Assembly: GCA_024641805.1 (NCBI GenBank)
Contig: JAHECJ010000167.1
Location: 1-5,763 of the forward strand
From: Desulfococcus sp.
Lineage (GTDB): Bacteria > Desulfobacterota > Desulfobacteria > Desulfobacterales > Desulfosalsimonadaceae
Length of the DNA: 5,763 nucleotides
Reading direction: 5' to 3'
Position 1 is the first letter of the stretch. Every line of letters starts with the position of its first letter. The position numbers were made by a program, and so were the translations under genes. The notes under the pieces were generated by a model. The model was not told where the DNA came from. It saw only the letters and a list, made by a program, of their open reading frames with translations, and did no database searches. This document shows, piece by piece, positions 1-5,763 of the stretch.

Positions 1-1
1 C

Positions 2-1078
2 GTGACCATCATGCTACCGGTCCTCTTTCTGACCGGAATCGGCGTCGCCATGGTCTACAGCGCCAGCAGCGCCATCGCACTCCATGATTATGGAAATGAA
101 TATTATTTTTTTACAAAACAGATGATCTTTGCCGGGATCGGATTGGTTGCCATGCTGGTCTGCCGTTATATACCATACCGTCTCTATCGGGGCCTGACAT
201 ATGTTCTCATCGCCGGGGCTCTGGCATTACTGACGATCGTGCTGATTAACGGGATGGGGCATCAGGTCAAAGGCGCGATCAGGTGGATCCAGTTCAAGGG
301 AATCCGGTTTCAGCCGGTCGAATTTGCCCGTTTTGCCCTGATTGTATTCATGGGCTATTCGATAACGAAAAAACAGGATGAGATTGAAAGGTTCAGTATC
401 GGATTTCTGCCTCATGTCATGGTGCTGCTGCTTTTTTCCGTGATGATCCTGCTGCAGCCGGATTACGGGTCTGTCGCGATATTCTGGATGATGTCATGGC
501 TGATCATGTTTGCCGGGCGCGTTCGGTTTTCCCAGCTGAGCCTGTCTGCACTGTTTTTTGTGCTTCCGGCGGCCATTTTTTTGATTTTTTCCAGCAACTA
601 TCGGTTGAAAAGGTGCATGTAGTTTCTGGATCCATGGCAATATCCCAAAGACGAAGGATACCAGGTAATTCATTCGTTAATGGGATTCGGATCCGGCGGC
701 ATCTGGGGAAAAGGCTTCGGCCAGGGATATCAGAAGCTGTTCTACCTTCCGGATCCGCATACGGATTTTATTTTCTCGGTGATCGGTGAAGAAGGCGGGT
801 TAAGATGGGTTTTGATTGTGATGTTTCTGTATCTCATTATTTTATGGCGGGGGCTTGAAATTGCAAGGTCCGAACGGGATTTTTTCGGTTCGCTGCTTGC
901 ACTGGGAATCTCCATTTCCATTGCACTACAGGCTGTGATCAATATGGCAGTAAACTTGAGTCTGTTGCCGACCAAAGGACTCACATTGCCGTTTTTAAGT
1001 TACGGCGGATCGTCACTGGTCATTAATCTGGCACTCATCGGGGTATTGATGAACGTATGGGCATCTCAAAAACAATAA
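2..1078 (+). CDS. ftsW: FtsW, septal SEDS peptidoglycan glycosyltransferase; 5'-partial and interrupted by one in-frame TAG
   Basis: FtsW is a polytopic inner-membrane protein that polymerises lipid II into septal glycan strands together with a class B PBP. The frame is open from the window edge, so the true start and a short N-terminus lie upstream; residue numbers here count from the GTG at 2. Visible family marks are the first membrane segment ending in VYSASS (18-23), GAIRW (91-95), a QPVE version of the usual QPSE motif (104-107), QPDYGS, YLPDPHTDFIF (248-258, holding the Asp implicated in SEDS catalysis), PTKG (323-326) and PFLSYGGSS (330-338). Codon 207 (620-622) is TAG. The same frame resumes at once with FLDPW and runs to TAA at 1076-1078, so no frameshift is needed. 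The family assignment is certain. Whether a full-length protein is made is not: this could be a sequencing error, a pseudogene or a recoded gene. The murG start lies inside its 3' end. Confidence 0.93.
620..622 (+). other. In-frame amber codon inside ftsW
   Basis: The TAG follows YRLKRCM and precedes FLDPWQYPKDEGYQ in one unchanged frame. In FtsW this stretch (YRxxRxxxFLDPW, or FWNPW in E. coli) is a conserved periplasmic loop with no gap, so the TAG stands in for exactly one residue, commonly a small one such as Ala, Ser or Thr. TCG (Ser), AAG, GAG, CAG, TTG, TGG and the Tyr codons are each one base away. Termination here would give a protein without the HTDF motif and the last membrane segments. 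The codon itself is certain as given; its meaning is open. Confidence 0.9.
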
Positions 1079-2259
1079 CAAATTTCCTGAGGAAAGCGCC
1101 TTCCGGAAACAGCGCAGCCGAATCGGATCAGAAACCGGCATTGCGCATTGTTATTGCCGGCGGCGGCACCGGGGGCCATTTGTTCCCGGGCCTTGCCATT
1201 GCCGAAGCGTTTATGCAACAGGCCCCCAAAACCCGGGTGATGTTCGTCACCAGCGGTAAAAAAATTGAAGAAACGGTTCTGGCCGGAACGCCGTATGAAA
1301 AAAAACTGATATCCGTTGAAGGAATTAAGGGAAAGCACATCTTTTCAAAATTGGGCGCCATGACCCGGCTCCCGAAAGGGCTGACGGATTCAATCAAACT
1401 TCTGCTTGAATTTAAAGCGGATGTTGTCATCGGCATGGGGGCTTATTCCGCGGGTCCGGTCATTGCCGCTGCCTGGCTGTTAAGGGTTCACCGCGTGATT
1501 TGTGAACAAAACAGCATTCCGGGGCTGACCAACAGGCTTTTATCCGGGCTGGCCGAAAGAATTTATGTTTCATTTCCGGATACAGGATTTAAATCATCCT
1601 GCAAAGAAAAAATTAGTTTTACCGGCAACCCGGTTCGAAGTGAAATATTGGCATCCGCGGGAAAGAGTGCTGACGGAGATTTGATGCAGGAAGCGCCGGA
1701 ACGGCTGTTCAATGTTTTAATCCTGGGCGGCAGTCAGGGAGCGCACAGCATCAATATGGCGGCCATCGACAGCGTCGTATATTTGCAGGATCCCGGGAAA
1801 TACCGTTTTGTCCACCAGACCGGGATCCGGGATGAGGATGAGGTCCGGAAAGTATATCAGCAAATGAAAATCGCGGCGGATGTGGCGCCTTTTTTTGGAA
1901 ACATGGCAGACCGTTACCGTGAGGCAGACCTTGTAATCTGCCGGTCGGGAGCCACGACAGTTGCCGAATTGACCGTTGCCGGCAAGGCCGCTGTTCTCAT
2001 CCCGTTCCCCTATGCAACCGAGGACCACCAGATGTTAAATGCACGGGCGCTGGCCGAGAAAGGGGCGGCGGAAATGATTCAGGAAAAAGATCTCAACGGA
2101 AACATTCTGGCCAAAAGAATCGAGTATTATTCAGAGCGTCCTGAAGTGACAGGCCGTATGAAACAAAAGATCAGGGAACTCAGTCATCCGGATGCGGCCC
2201 GGAGAATAGCGGAAGATATTTACCGTTTGATCAACACCGGCGGGCGGAAATCGGCATGA
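1057..2259 (+). CDS. murG: MurG, UDP-GlcNAc:lipid I N-acetylglucosaminyltransferase
   Basis: MurG transfers GlcNAc from UDP-GlcNAc to undecaprenyl-PP-MurNAc-pentapeptide (lipid I) at the cytoplasmic membrane face, giving lipid II, the substrate of FtsW. It is a two-domain GT-B fold protein. Visible are the N-domain loop GGGTGGH (35-41), GMGAYSAGP (126-134), EQNSIPGLTNR (150-160), the second glycine loop LGGSQG (223-228), and the UDP-GlcNAc pocket RSGATTVAEL (296-305, with E304) followed by TEDHQM (321-326). At 400 residues it is longer than E. coli MurG (355), mainly through about 28 residues before the usual start of the fold. The ATG at 1057 is the only ATG start and lies 22 bases inside ftsW. 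It has at best a weak GGGG ribosome site, which suggests coupling to ftsW translation. A TTG at 1141 would give the canonical N-terminus but has no ribosome site. It ends in TGA. Confidence 0.97.
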   Translation: MGISKTITNFLRKAPSGNSAAESDQKPALRIVIAGGGTGGHLFPGLAIAEAFMQQAPKTRVMFVTSGKKIEETVLAGTPYEKKLISVEGIKGKHIFSKLGAMTRLPKGLTDSIKLLLEFKADVVIGMGAYSAGPVIAAAWLLRVHRVICEQNSIPGLTNRLLSGLAERIYVSFPDTGFKSSCKEKISFTGNPVRSEILASAGKSADGDLMQEAPERLFNVLILGGSQGAHSINMAAIDSVVYLQDPGKYRFVHQTGIRDEDEVRKVYQQMKIAADVAPFFGNMADRYREADLVICRSGATTVAELTVAGKAAVLIPFPYATEDHQMLNARALAEKGAAEMIQEKDLNGNILAKRIEYYSERPEVTGRMKQKIRELSHPDAARRIAEDIYRLINTGGRKSA

Positions 2260-2290
2260 TGGGGATCACATTTAATATTTAAGAGCACCT
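2260..2290 (+). other. murG-murC intergenic spacer, no regulatory element recognised
   Basis: This 31-base AT-rich gap is the only real spacer in the window. It holds the weak murC ribosome site AAGAG (2281-2285) and a TAATAT at 2273-2278 that resembles a -10 box. I see no matching -35 hexamer at a suitable distance and no terminator hairpin. I read it as a plain intra-operon spacer. Confidence 0.6.
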
Positions 2291-3691
2291 ATGTATCGAA
2301 AACAATATCACATATTTTTTGTCGGGATCGGCGGAATCGGAATGAGCGGCATCGCCGAACTGCTGCTGACCCTGGGATATCACGTTTCCGGGTCCGACGT
2401 TGTCCTGTCCGACGTTACCGATCGGTTGAAAAAACTGGGCGGGAATATATTTGAGGGCCATCATGCCGAGCATATCCAAAACGTGGATGTTGTTGTGACA
2501 TCATCGGCCATCCGTACCGGGAACCCCGAGGTCCGCGCCGCACTGGAAGCGTCCATTCCAGTGATTCCGAGAGCGGAAATGCTGGCTGAACTGATGCGAT
2601 TGAAATACAGCATTGCCGTGGCGGGCGCTCATGGAAAGACATCCACCACATCAATGGTCGCAAGCGTTCTGGCAGAAGGCGGCCTCGATCCCACAGTGGT
2701 GATTGGTGGTAAATTAAAAAGTATCAACACCAACGCGGTGTTGGGGGAAGGGGACTTTATTGTCGCGGAAGCGGATGAAAGCGACGGATCATTTTTGAAG
2801 TTTTCCCCGGCCATCGCAGTGGTGACCAATATCGATCTGGAACATGTGGATTTTTATGAAAACATCGAAAATATCAAATCGGTTTTTTTGAGTTTTATCG
2901 ACCGCATCCCGTTTTACGGGCTGGCGGTCCTGTGTCTGGATAACGAAGCGATCCAGGAGATTATTCCAAAAATCAAAAAACGGTTCATTACCTACGGGTT
3001 AACCGCTCAGGCGGATGTCCAGGCCCGCGATGTCGAGTTTGAAGGGATGCAGAGTCGGTATAATGTGTTTCGCAAGGATGAATGTTACGGACAAGTCAAA
3101 TTGAATCTGCCGGGTATGCATAATGTGTACAATTCGCTGGCAACGATTTGTGTGGGACTGGAACTCGATATCCCATTTCAGAAAATTCAAATTGCGCTGG
3201 AAAAGATTCAGGGCGTTCAGCGGCGCCTGGAAGTCAAGGGTGATGTCGCCGGCGTCAAAGTACTGGATGACTACGGACATCATCCCACGGAAATCAAAGT
3301 CACATTAGACGCCATCAGAAAAAGCTGGCCCGGCAGGCGACTCATTGTCATCTTTCAGGCCCATCGGTATTCGCGGACCCGGGCGCTGTATGATGAATTT
3401 ACACGGGCATTTTATCAGTCGGACCTGTTAATTCTGCTTCCGATTTATGCGGCGGGAGAGGACCGGATTGAAGGGATTGACCATGTAATGCTTTTTGATG
3501 GAATCAAGGCCCATGGGCATAAAGAAGTGAAATATTTTAATGAAATGGCGGATGCCGTCAGATGCCTGGCAAAAATGGTGAAGGAAGGGGATCTTGTGCT
3601 GACGCTGGGCGCCGGTGATGTATGGAAGGCTGGGGAGTTGTTATTGAAAAAACTCGAAAATTGCGGATGCGAATCGCATCAGGATGTTTGA
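2291..3691 (+). CDS. murC: MurC, UDP-N-acetylmuramate--L-alanine ligase
   Basis: MurC is the cytoplasmic ATP-dependent ligase that adds L-Ala, the first stem-peptide residue, to UDP-MurNAc, which is made by the MurB encoded next door. All three Mur-ligase domains are visible: the Rossmann-like UDP-binding loop GIGGIGMSGIAE (12-23), the ATP P-loop GAHGKTSTT (112-120), EADESDGSF (160-168), TNIDLEHVDFY (179-189), the HNVYNSLAT segment and GVQRRLEVKG before the C-terminal domain, and then DDYGHHP (326-332) and FQAHRYSRT (355-363). At 466 residues it is a normal length for the family (E. coli 491). The ATG start places the glycine loop at the usual distance from the N-terminus; the ribosome site (AAGAG, 2281-2285) is weak. 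It follows murG after 31 bases and its TGA stop directly abuts the murB ATG. Confidence 0.98.
   Translation: MYRKQYHIFFVGIGGIGMSGIAELLLTLGYHVSGSDVVLSDVTDRLKKLGGNIFEGHHAEHIQNVDVVVTSSAIRTGNPEVRAALEASIPVIPRAEMLAELMRLKYSIAVAGAHGKTSTTSMVASVLAEGGLDPTVVIGGKLKSINTNAVLGEGDFIVAEADESDGSFLKFSPAIAVVTNIDLEHVDFYENIENIKSVFLSFIDRIPFYGLAVLCLDNEAIQEIIPKIKKRFITYGLTAQADVQARDVEFEGMQSRYNVFRKDECYGQVKLNLPGMHNVYNSLATICVGLELDIPFQKIQIALEKIQGVQRRLEVKGDVAGVKVLDDYGHHPTEIKVTLDAIRKSWPGRRLIVIFQAHRYSRTRALYDEFTRAFYQSDLLILLPIYAAGEDRIEGIDHVMLFDGIKAHGHKEVKYFNEMADAVRCLAKMVKEGDLVLTLGAGDVWKAGELLLKKLENCGCESHQDV
3666..3680 (+). repeat. Short perfect inverted repeat at the murC 3' end
   Basis: GATGCG-AAT-CGCATC is a 6-base stem with a 3-base loop in the last codons of murC. 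It directly touches the murB ribosome site (AGGA, 3681-3684). It has no T-run after it, so it is not an intrinsic terminator. It may slightly affect access to the murB start or be chance; short hairpins of this size are common. Confidence 0.4.
3681..3684 (+). promoter_or_regulatory. murB ribosome binding site
   Basis: AGGA lies 7 bases before the ATG at 3692, inside the murC 3' end. It favours this start over the in-frame ATG at 3710, which has no purine-rich site before it. The TGA-ATG junction suggests coupled translation of murC and murB. Confidence 0.6.
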
Positions 3692-4645
3692 ATGCTTTCA
3701 GTGATCGGTATGGCCATAAATTCAGAACTTAAAAAACAGTTACAGAGCAGACTCTCAGACCGGGTAAGGTTTGATGAACCGATGTCGGCCCATACCACCT
3801 TCCGTGTCGGGGGACCGGCAGATGCATTCGTGACGGCGATTGATGAAACTGAAATGATTTTTTTGATCAAATGGATAAATGACAATGGATTGCCGTTTTT
3901 CATTATCGGCGGCGGGACCAACCTGCTGGTCAGAGACCGGGGAATTCGCGGTATCGTGATTTCCCTGGCAAAAAATCTGGCAAGGATTTCACGGCAGGGA
4001 TTAACCGGTCTATCCGCGATGGCGGGTGCCAACCTGGGCACGCTTTGCCGGTTTGCCATCAGAAATGGCCTTTCCGGACTCAATTTCGCTCTGGGGATTC
4101 CCGGAACCGTCGGCGGTGCCGTCCGCATGAATGCGGGTGCCTGGAAGGGATCCATCGGCAATGTGATCGACGGCATCCGGATTATACAGCCGGACGGCAA
4201 AGTCGAATCCATGGAAAAAGGCGCGTTAAAATTTTCATACCGGTCCCTTTCATTTGCATCAGAAAGCAGCGGGGATTTGTCATCAAGCGTCATTCTGGAA
4301 GCAATTTTTTCACTTTCGCAGCAAAGCCCGGAAAGTTTGAAAGCGGAAGCAGATACGATGTTAAACGCCAGGAAGAAATCACAACCCATTGGTTTTGCAT
4401 CAGCCGGATGCTTTTTCAGGAATCCGGATGACCGGGAGTCTGCGGGGAAATTAATTGATCTGGCTGGTGCCAAGGGTCTTCGAGTGGGAGACGCGGAGGT
4501 CTCGGAAAAACATGCGAATTTCATTGTCAACCGTGGAAAGGCATCAGCCGATGACATTATCCGTTTAATGAGGATCGTTCAGGAAACCGTATTTCAAAAA
4601 TTTAACGTTATGCTGGAGCCGGAAGTTAAAATTGTTGGCGATTAA
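3692..4645 (+). CDS. murB: MurB, UDP-N-acetylenolpyruvoylglucosamine reductase (type II, Cys in place of catalytic Ser)
   Basis: MurB is the cytoplasmic FAD enzyme that reduces UDP-GlcNAc-enolpyruvate with NADPH to UDP-MurNAc, the substrate of MurC. Visible are HTTFRVGGPAD (34-44), the FAD-binding IIGGGTNLLVRD (71-82), GIPGTVGGAVRMNAGAW (135-151), YRSLSF (183-188), the active-site segment SAGCFFRNP (237-245) and the C-terminal LEPEV (308-312) with its conserved acid. At 317 residues, with a YRS-type motif, it matches the short type II MurB seen in many bacteria rather than the E. coli type. The odd residue is C240: most MurB proteins have Ser here (GSxFKNP), which protonates the reaction intermediate. 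Cys could do the same job and I believe it occurs in some MurB lineages, so I do not call this inactive. The gene abuts murC and overlaps ftsQ by 14 bases; murB sits where ddl is found in E. coli. Confidence 0.97.
   Translation: MLSVIGMAINSELKKQLQSRLSDRVRFDEPMSAHTTFRVGGPADAFVTAIDETEMIFLIKWINDNGLPFFIIGGGTNLLVRDRGIRGIVISLAKNLARISRQGLTGLSAMAGANLGTLCRFAIRNGLSGLNFALGIPGTVGGAVRMNAGAWKGSIGNVIDGIRIIQPDGKVESMEKGALKFSYRSLSFASESSGDLSSSVILEAIFSLSQQSPESLKAEADTMLNARKKSQPIGFASAGCFFRNPDDRESAGKLIDLAGAKGLRVGDAEVSEKHANFIVNRGKASADDIIRLMRIVQETVFQKFNVMLEPEVKIVGD
4621..4625 (+). promoter_or_regulatory. Probable ftsQ ribosome binding site
   Basis: GGAAG lies 6 bases before the TTG at 4632, inside the murB 3' end. 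A second TTG follows at 4635. No comparable site stands at a proper distance before the first in-frame ATG (4698); the AAGAAGG at 4671-4677 is about 20 bases away. This is the reason for choosing the TTG start. Confidence 0.5.
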
Positions 4646-5492
4646 TCAACCCAAAAAAAATCGATATAAAAAGAAGGTACCTGTTAAAAATCGTGCCATG
4701 ACGATTAAGCAGGGCATACTCATTCTTTTTAAAAGCACATTTCTGGCGCTGATGATCGTCGGGATGAGCCTGATGTTTATTTTTATCCACGATGTTTTAA
4801 CGCAGTGTGATTATTTCAAAGCGGTTAGAATCAGCGTGGAAGGCGGGCAGCGGCTGACCCCGGACCAGATTCTTGAAACAGCGGGAATTGAAAAAGGGAT
4901 CAATCTTGTATCCCTGAACCTGAAGACTGTCAGAGAAAGACTGCTTGCGCATCCCTGGATCGCCCAGGCGGATATCCGCAGGACATTTCCGGGAGATATC
5001 GCAATCCGTATCCAGGAGCAGACGCCGCTGGCGGTGCTGGATTTTGGTAAAAAATTTCTCATTAACAGCGACGGGGTTATTTTTAAAGAAGCGCTCGATT
5101 TAGAGATGTCCGGATTGCCGATAATATCCGGGATTGTTTATTCCGACTGGCGCACATCGGAAACGCCGGAAACTCCGGTTTTTTCCTCGGTGCTGGAAGT
5201 GTTACGGCTCGGCAGGTCGCCGGAAGGCTCTTTGCCCAATACGCTGATTAGGAAAATTAATGTTGATCGAGAAATCGGATTGACATTTGAAACAGATGGT
5301 CCGGTGAAAACGGTTAAGCTTGGATACGGAGACTACCGGAAAAAATACAGTCGGCTGGAGAAGATTCTCGCTTATATAGAGCAGGATGAAAATATTGCAT
5401 TCATTGAAGAAATTGATCTGAGAAATCCGGACCGCATTGTGGCCAGACCCGGAAATGAGGAATTGTCCGACACGGATAAAAAGGAGGCTTAG
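4632..5492 (+). CDS. ftsQ: FtsQ, cell division protein (POTRA domain)
   Basis: FtsQ is a bitopic membrane protein that links early and late divisome proteins and recruits FtsL/FtsB in the periplasm. Order of parts with the TTG start: a Lys/Arg-rich cytoplasmic tail (about 1-27), one membrane segment (about 35-52), a POTRA domain (about 63-131, including VEGGQRLTPDQIL, the HPWI segment at 107-110 and RRTFPGDIAIRI), then the FtsQ-type beta domain with LINSDGVIF and, near the end, EIDLRNPDRIVAR, the counterpart of the family's DLRYPNRV strand. At 286 residues it is near the E. coli length (276). The start is uncertain: TTG at 4632 (or 4635) has a ribosome site, while ATG at 4698 would give 264 residues and still keep the membrane segment. 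It ends in TAG. The base after the stop is followed at once by the ftsA GTG, and the ftsA ribosome site lies in its last codons. Confidence 0.93.
   Translation: MLAINQPKKNRYKKKVPVKNRAMTIKQGILILFKSTFLALMIVGMSLMFIFIHDVLTQCDYFKAVRISVEGGQRLTPDQILETAGIEKGINLVSLNLKTVRERLLAHPWIAQADIRRTFPGDIAIRIQEQTPLAVLDFGKKFLINSDGVIFKEALDLEMSGLPIISGIVYSDWRTSETPETPVFSSVLEVLRLGRSPEGSLPNTLIRKINVDREIGLTFETDGPVKTVKLGYGDYRKKYSRLEKILAYIEQDENIAFIEEIDLRNPDRIVARPGNEELSDTDKKEA
5481..5487 (+). promoter_or_regulatory. ftsA ribosome binding site
   Basis: AAGGAGG is a near-perfect Shine-Dalgarno sequence, 6 bases before the GTG at 5494. It is the strongest ribosome site in the window and decides the ftsA start. It lies in the last codons of ftsQ, so ribosomes ending ftsQ stop right beside the ftsA start. 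Confidence 0.85.
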
Positions 5493-5493
5493 C

Positions 5494-5763
5494 GTGAAAA
5501 ACCAGGAAGAAATTATTGTTGGGCTGGATATCGGTACGACAAAGATCTGTGCCGTAGTCGCAGAGTTATCGGGCAACAATGTGAATATAATCGGGATCGG
5601 CACATACCCGTCAGTCGGTTTGCGCAAGGGCGTGGTCGTTAACATTGAATCCACGGTGGATTCAATTAATAAAGCCGTCAGGGAAGCAGAAATGATGGCC
5701 GGGTGTGAAATTTCATCTGTCTACGCCGGTATTGCCGGGGGCCATATTACCGGTTTTAACAGC
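5494..5763 (+). CDS. ftsA: FtsA, actin-like division protein (N-terminal 90 residues; 3'-partial)
   Basis: FtsA is the actin-fold ATPase that tethers FtsZ to the membrane through a C-terminal amphipathic helix and recruits downstream divisome proteins. Only the start is present, running off the window end without a stop. Visible are the phosphate-1 loop VGLDIGTTKICAVVAEL (9-25), the GIG.YPSVGLRKGVVVNI segment, and the IEST-VDSINKAVREAEMMAG helix followed by VYAGIAGGHITGFNS at the 1A/1C domain boundary. These follow the FtsA family closely and separate it from MreB or DnaK. The GTG start is fixed by the AAGGAGG site 6 bases upstream and gives a normal N-terminus. The C-terminal membrane-targeting helix and probably ftsZ would lie beyond the window. 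Confidence 0.96.
   Translation, partial: MKNQEEIIVGLDIGTTKICAVVAELSGNNVNIIGIGTYPSVGLRKGVVVNIESTVDSINKAVREAEMMAGCEISSVYAGIAGGHITGFNS

Noticed and set aside
627..637. Palindromes TGGATCCA and CCATGG next to the amber codon as a protein-binding site
   Set aside because: They overlap codons for the conserved Leu-Asp-Pro-Trp residues (LDPW) and are explained by coding; without a loop they form no hairpin on their own.
496..789. 97-codon open frame covering the ftsW amber region, suggesting a frameshifted continuation of ftsW
   Set aside because: It is in a different frame from both ftsW halves. Its text does not resemble FtsW, whereas reading straight through the TAG in the original frame gives the conserved FLDPW and GYQ residues without any gap.
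680..1078. Separate small gene starting at ATG 680, making FtsW a two-piece protein
   Set aside because: The 57 bases between the TAG and this ATG encode conserved FtsW residues (FLDPW...GYQ) that a split protein would lose, and no ribosome binding site precedes 680.
2271..2280. TAATAT as a -10 box for an internal promoter before murC
   Set aside because: No TTGACA-like hexamer lies 16-18 bases upstream, and a short AT-rich spacer easily gives such a match by chance.
3679..4557. 292-codon open frame on the - strand opposite murB
   Set aside because: It lies entirely antisense to a well-supported murB, has a Ser/Pro/Arg-rich text with no recognisable domain, and has no context as a gene. It is an antisense shadow.
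5202..5654. 150-codon open frame on the - strand across the ftsQ-ftsA junction
   Set aside because: Both genes beneath it are solid, and the translated text looks like no known family. The same reasoning removes the shorter - strand frames across ftsW, murG and murC.
1..5763. Mobile element, CRISPR array, tRNA, rRNA or toxin-antitoxin unit
   Set aside because: Nearly every base is inside one of six conserved dcw genes. I found no repeat arrays, terminal inverted repeats, cloverleaf-like segments or extra small genes.

Overview
The window is a densely packed segment of a division and cell wall (dcw) gene cluster, entirely on the + strand. The order is ftsW (5' end cut off by the window), murG, murC, murB, ftsQ, ftsA (3' end cut off). 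The composition is moderate in GC, and the proteins look like a Gram-negative, diderm bacterium. My best guess is the Desulfobacterota (former Deltaproteobacteria), because murB lies between murC and ftsQ, ddl is absent, and MurB is of the short type II form. This placement is inference from gene order and sequence feel, not from a search.

Layout. Positions 2-1078 encode the SEDS glycosyltransferase FtsW, but with one in-frame amber codon at 620-622. murG (1057-2259) overlaps the ftsW end by 22 bases. A 31-base gap, the longest non-coding stretch, precedes murC (2291-3691). murB (3692-4645) starts on the base after the murC stop. ftsQ (4632-5492) most likely starts at a TTG and overlaps murB by 14 bases. 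ftsA begins at a GTG (5494) one base after the ftsQ stop, behind a strong ribosome binding site. No RNA gene, mobile element, CRISPR array, terminator or convincing promoter is visible. The whole block reads as the middle of one long operon with translational coupling at most junctions.

How the genes work together. MurB and MurC make UDP-MurNAc and add its first amino acid (L-Ala) in the cytoplasm. MurG adds GlcNAc to lipid I at the inner face of the membrane to give lipid II. FtsW polymerises lipid II at the septum together with a class B PBP. FtsQ links the periplasmic divisome, and FtsA anchors FtsZ to the membrane.

The most notable observation is the amber codon in ftsW. The reading frame is the same before and after it, and it replaces a single residue inside the conserved segment that runs from YRLKR to FLDPW. 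A plain stop would remove the catalytic C-terminal third of an essential protein. The realistic explanations are a sequence error, a genuine nonsense mutation covered by a paralogue or suppressor, or amber decoding (for example pyrrolysine). The window alone cannot choose, although ftsQ ends in an amber that clearly acts as a stop. A second point is a Cys in place of the usual catalytic Ser of MurB. The rest is an ordinary dcw cluster, and I do not see a new multi-gene system here.
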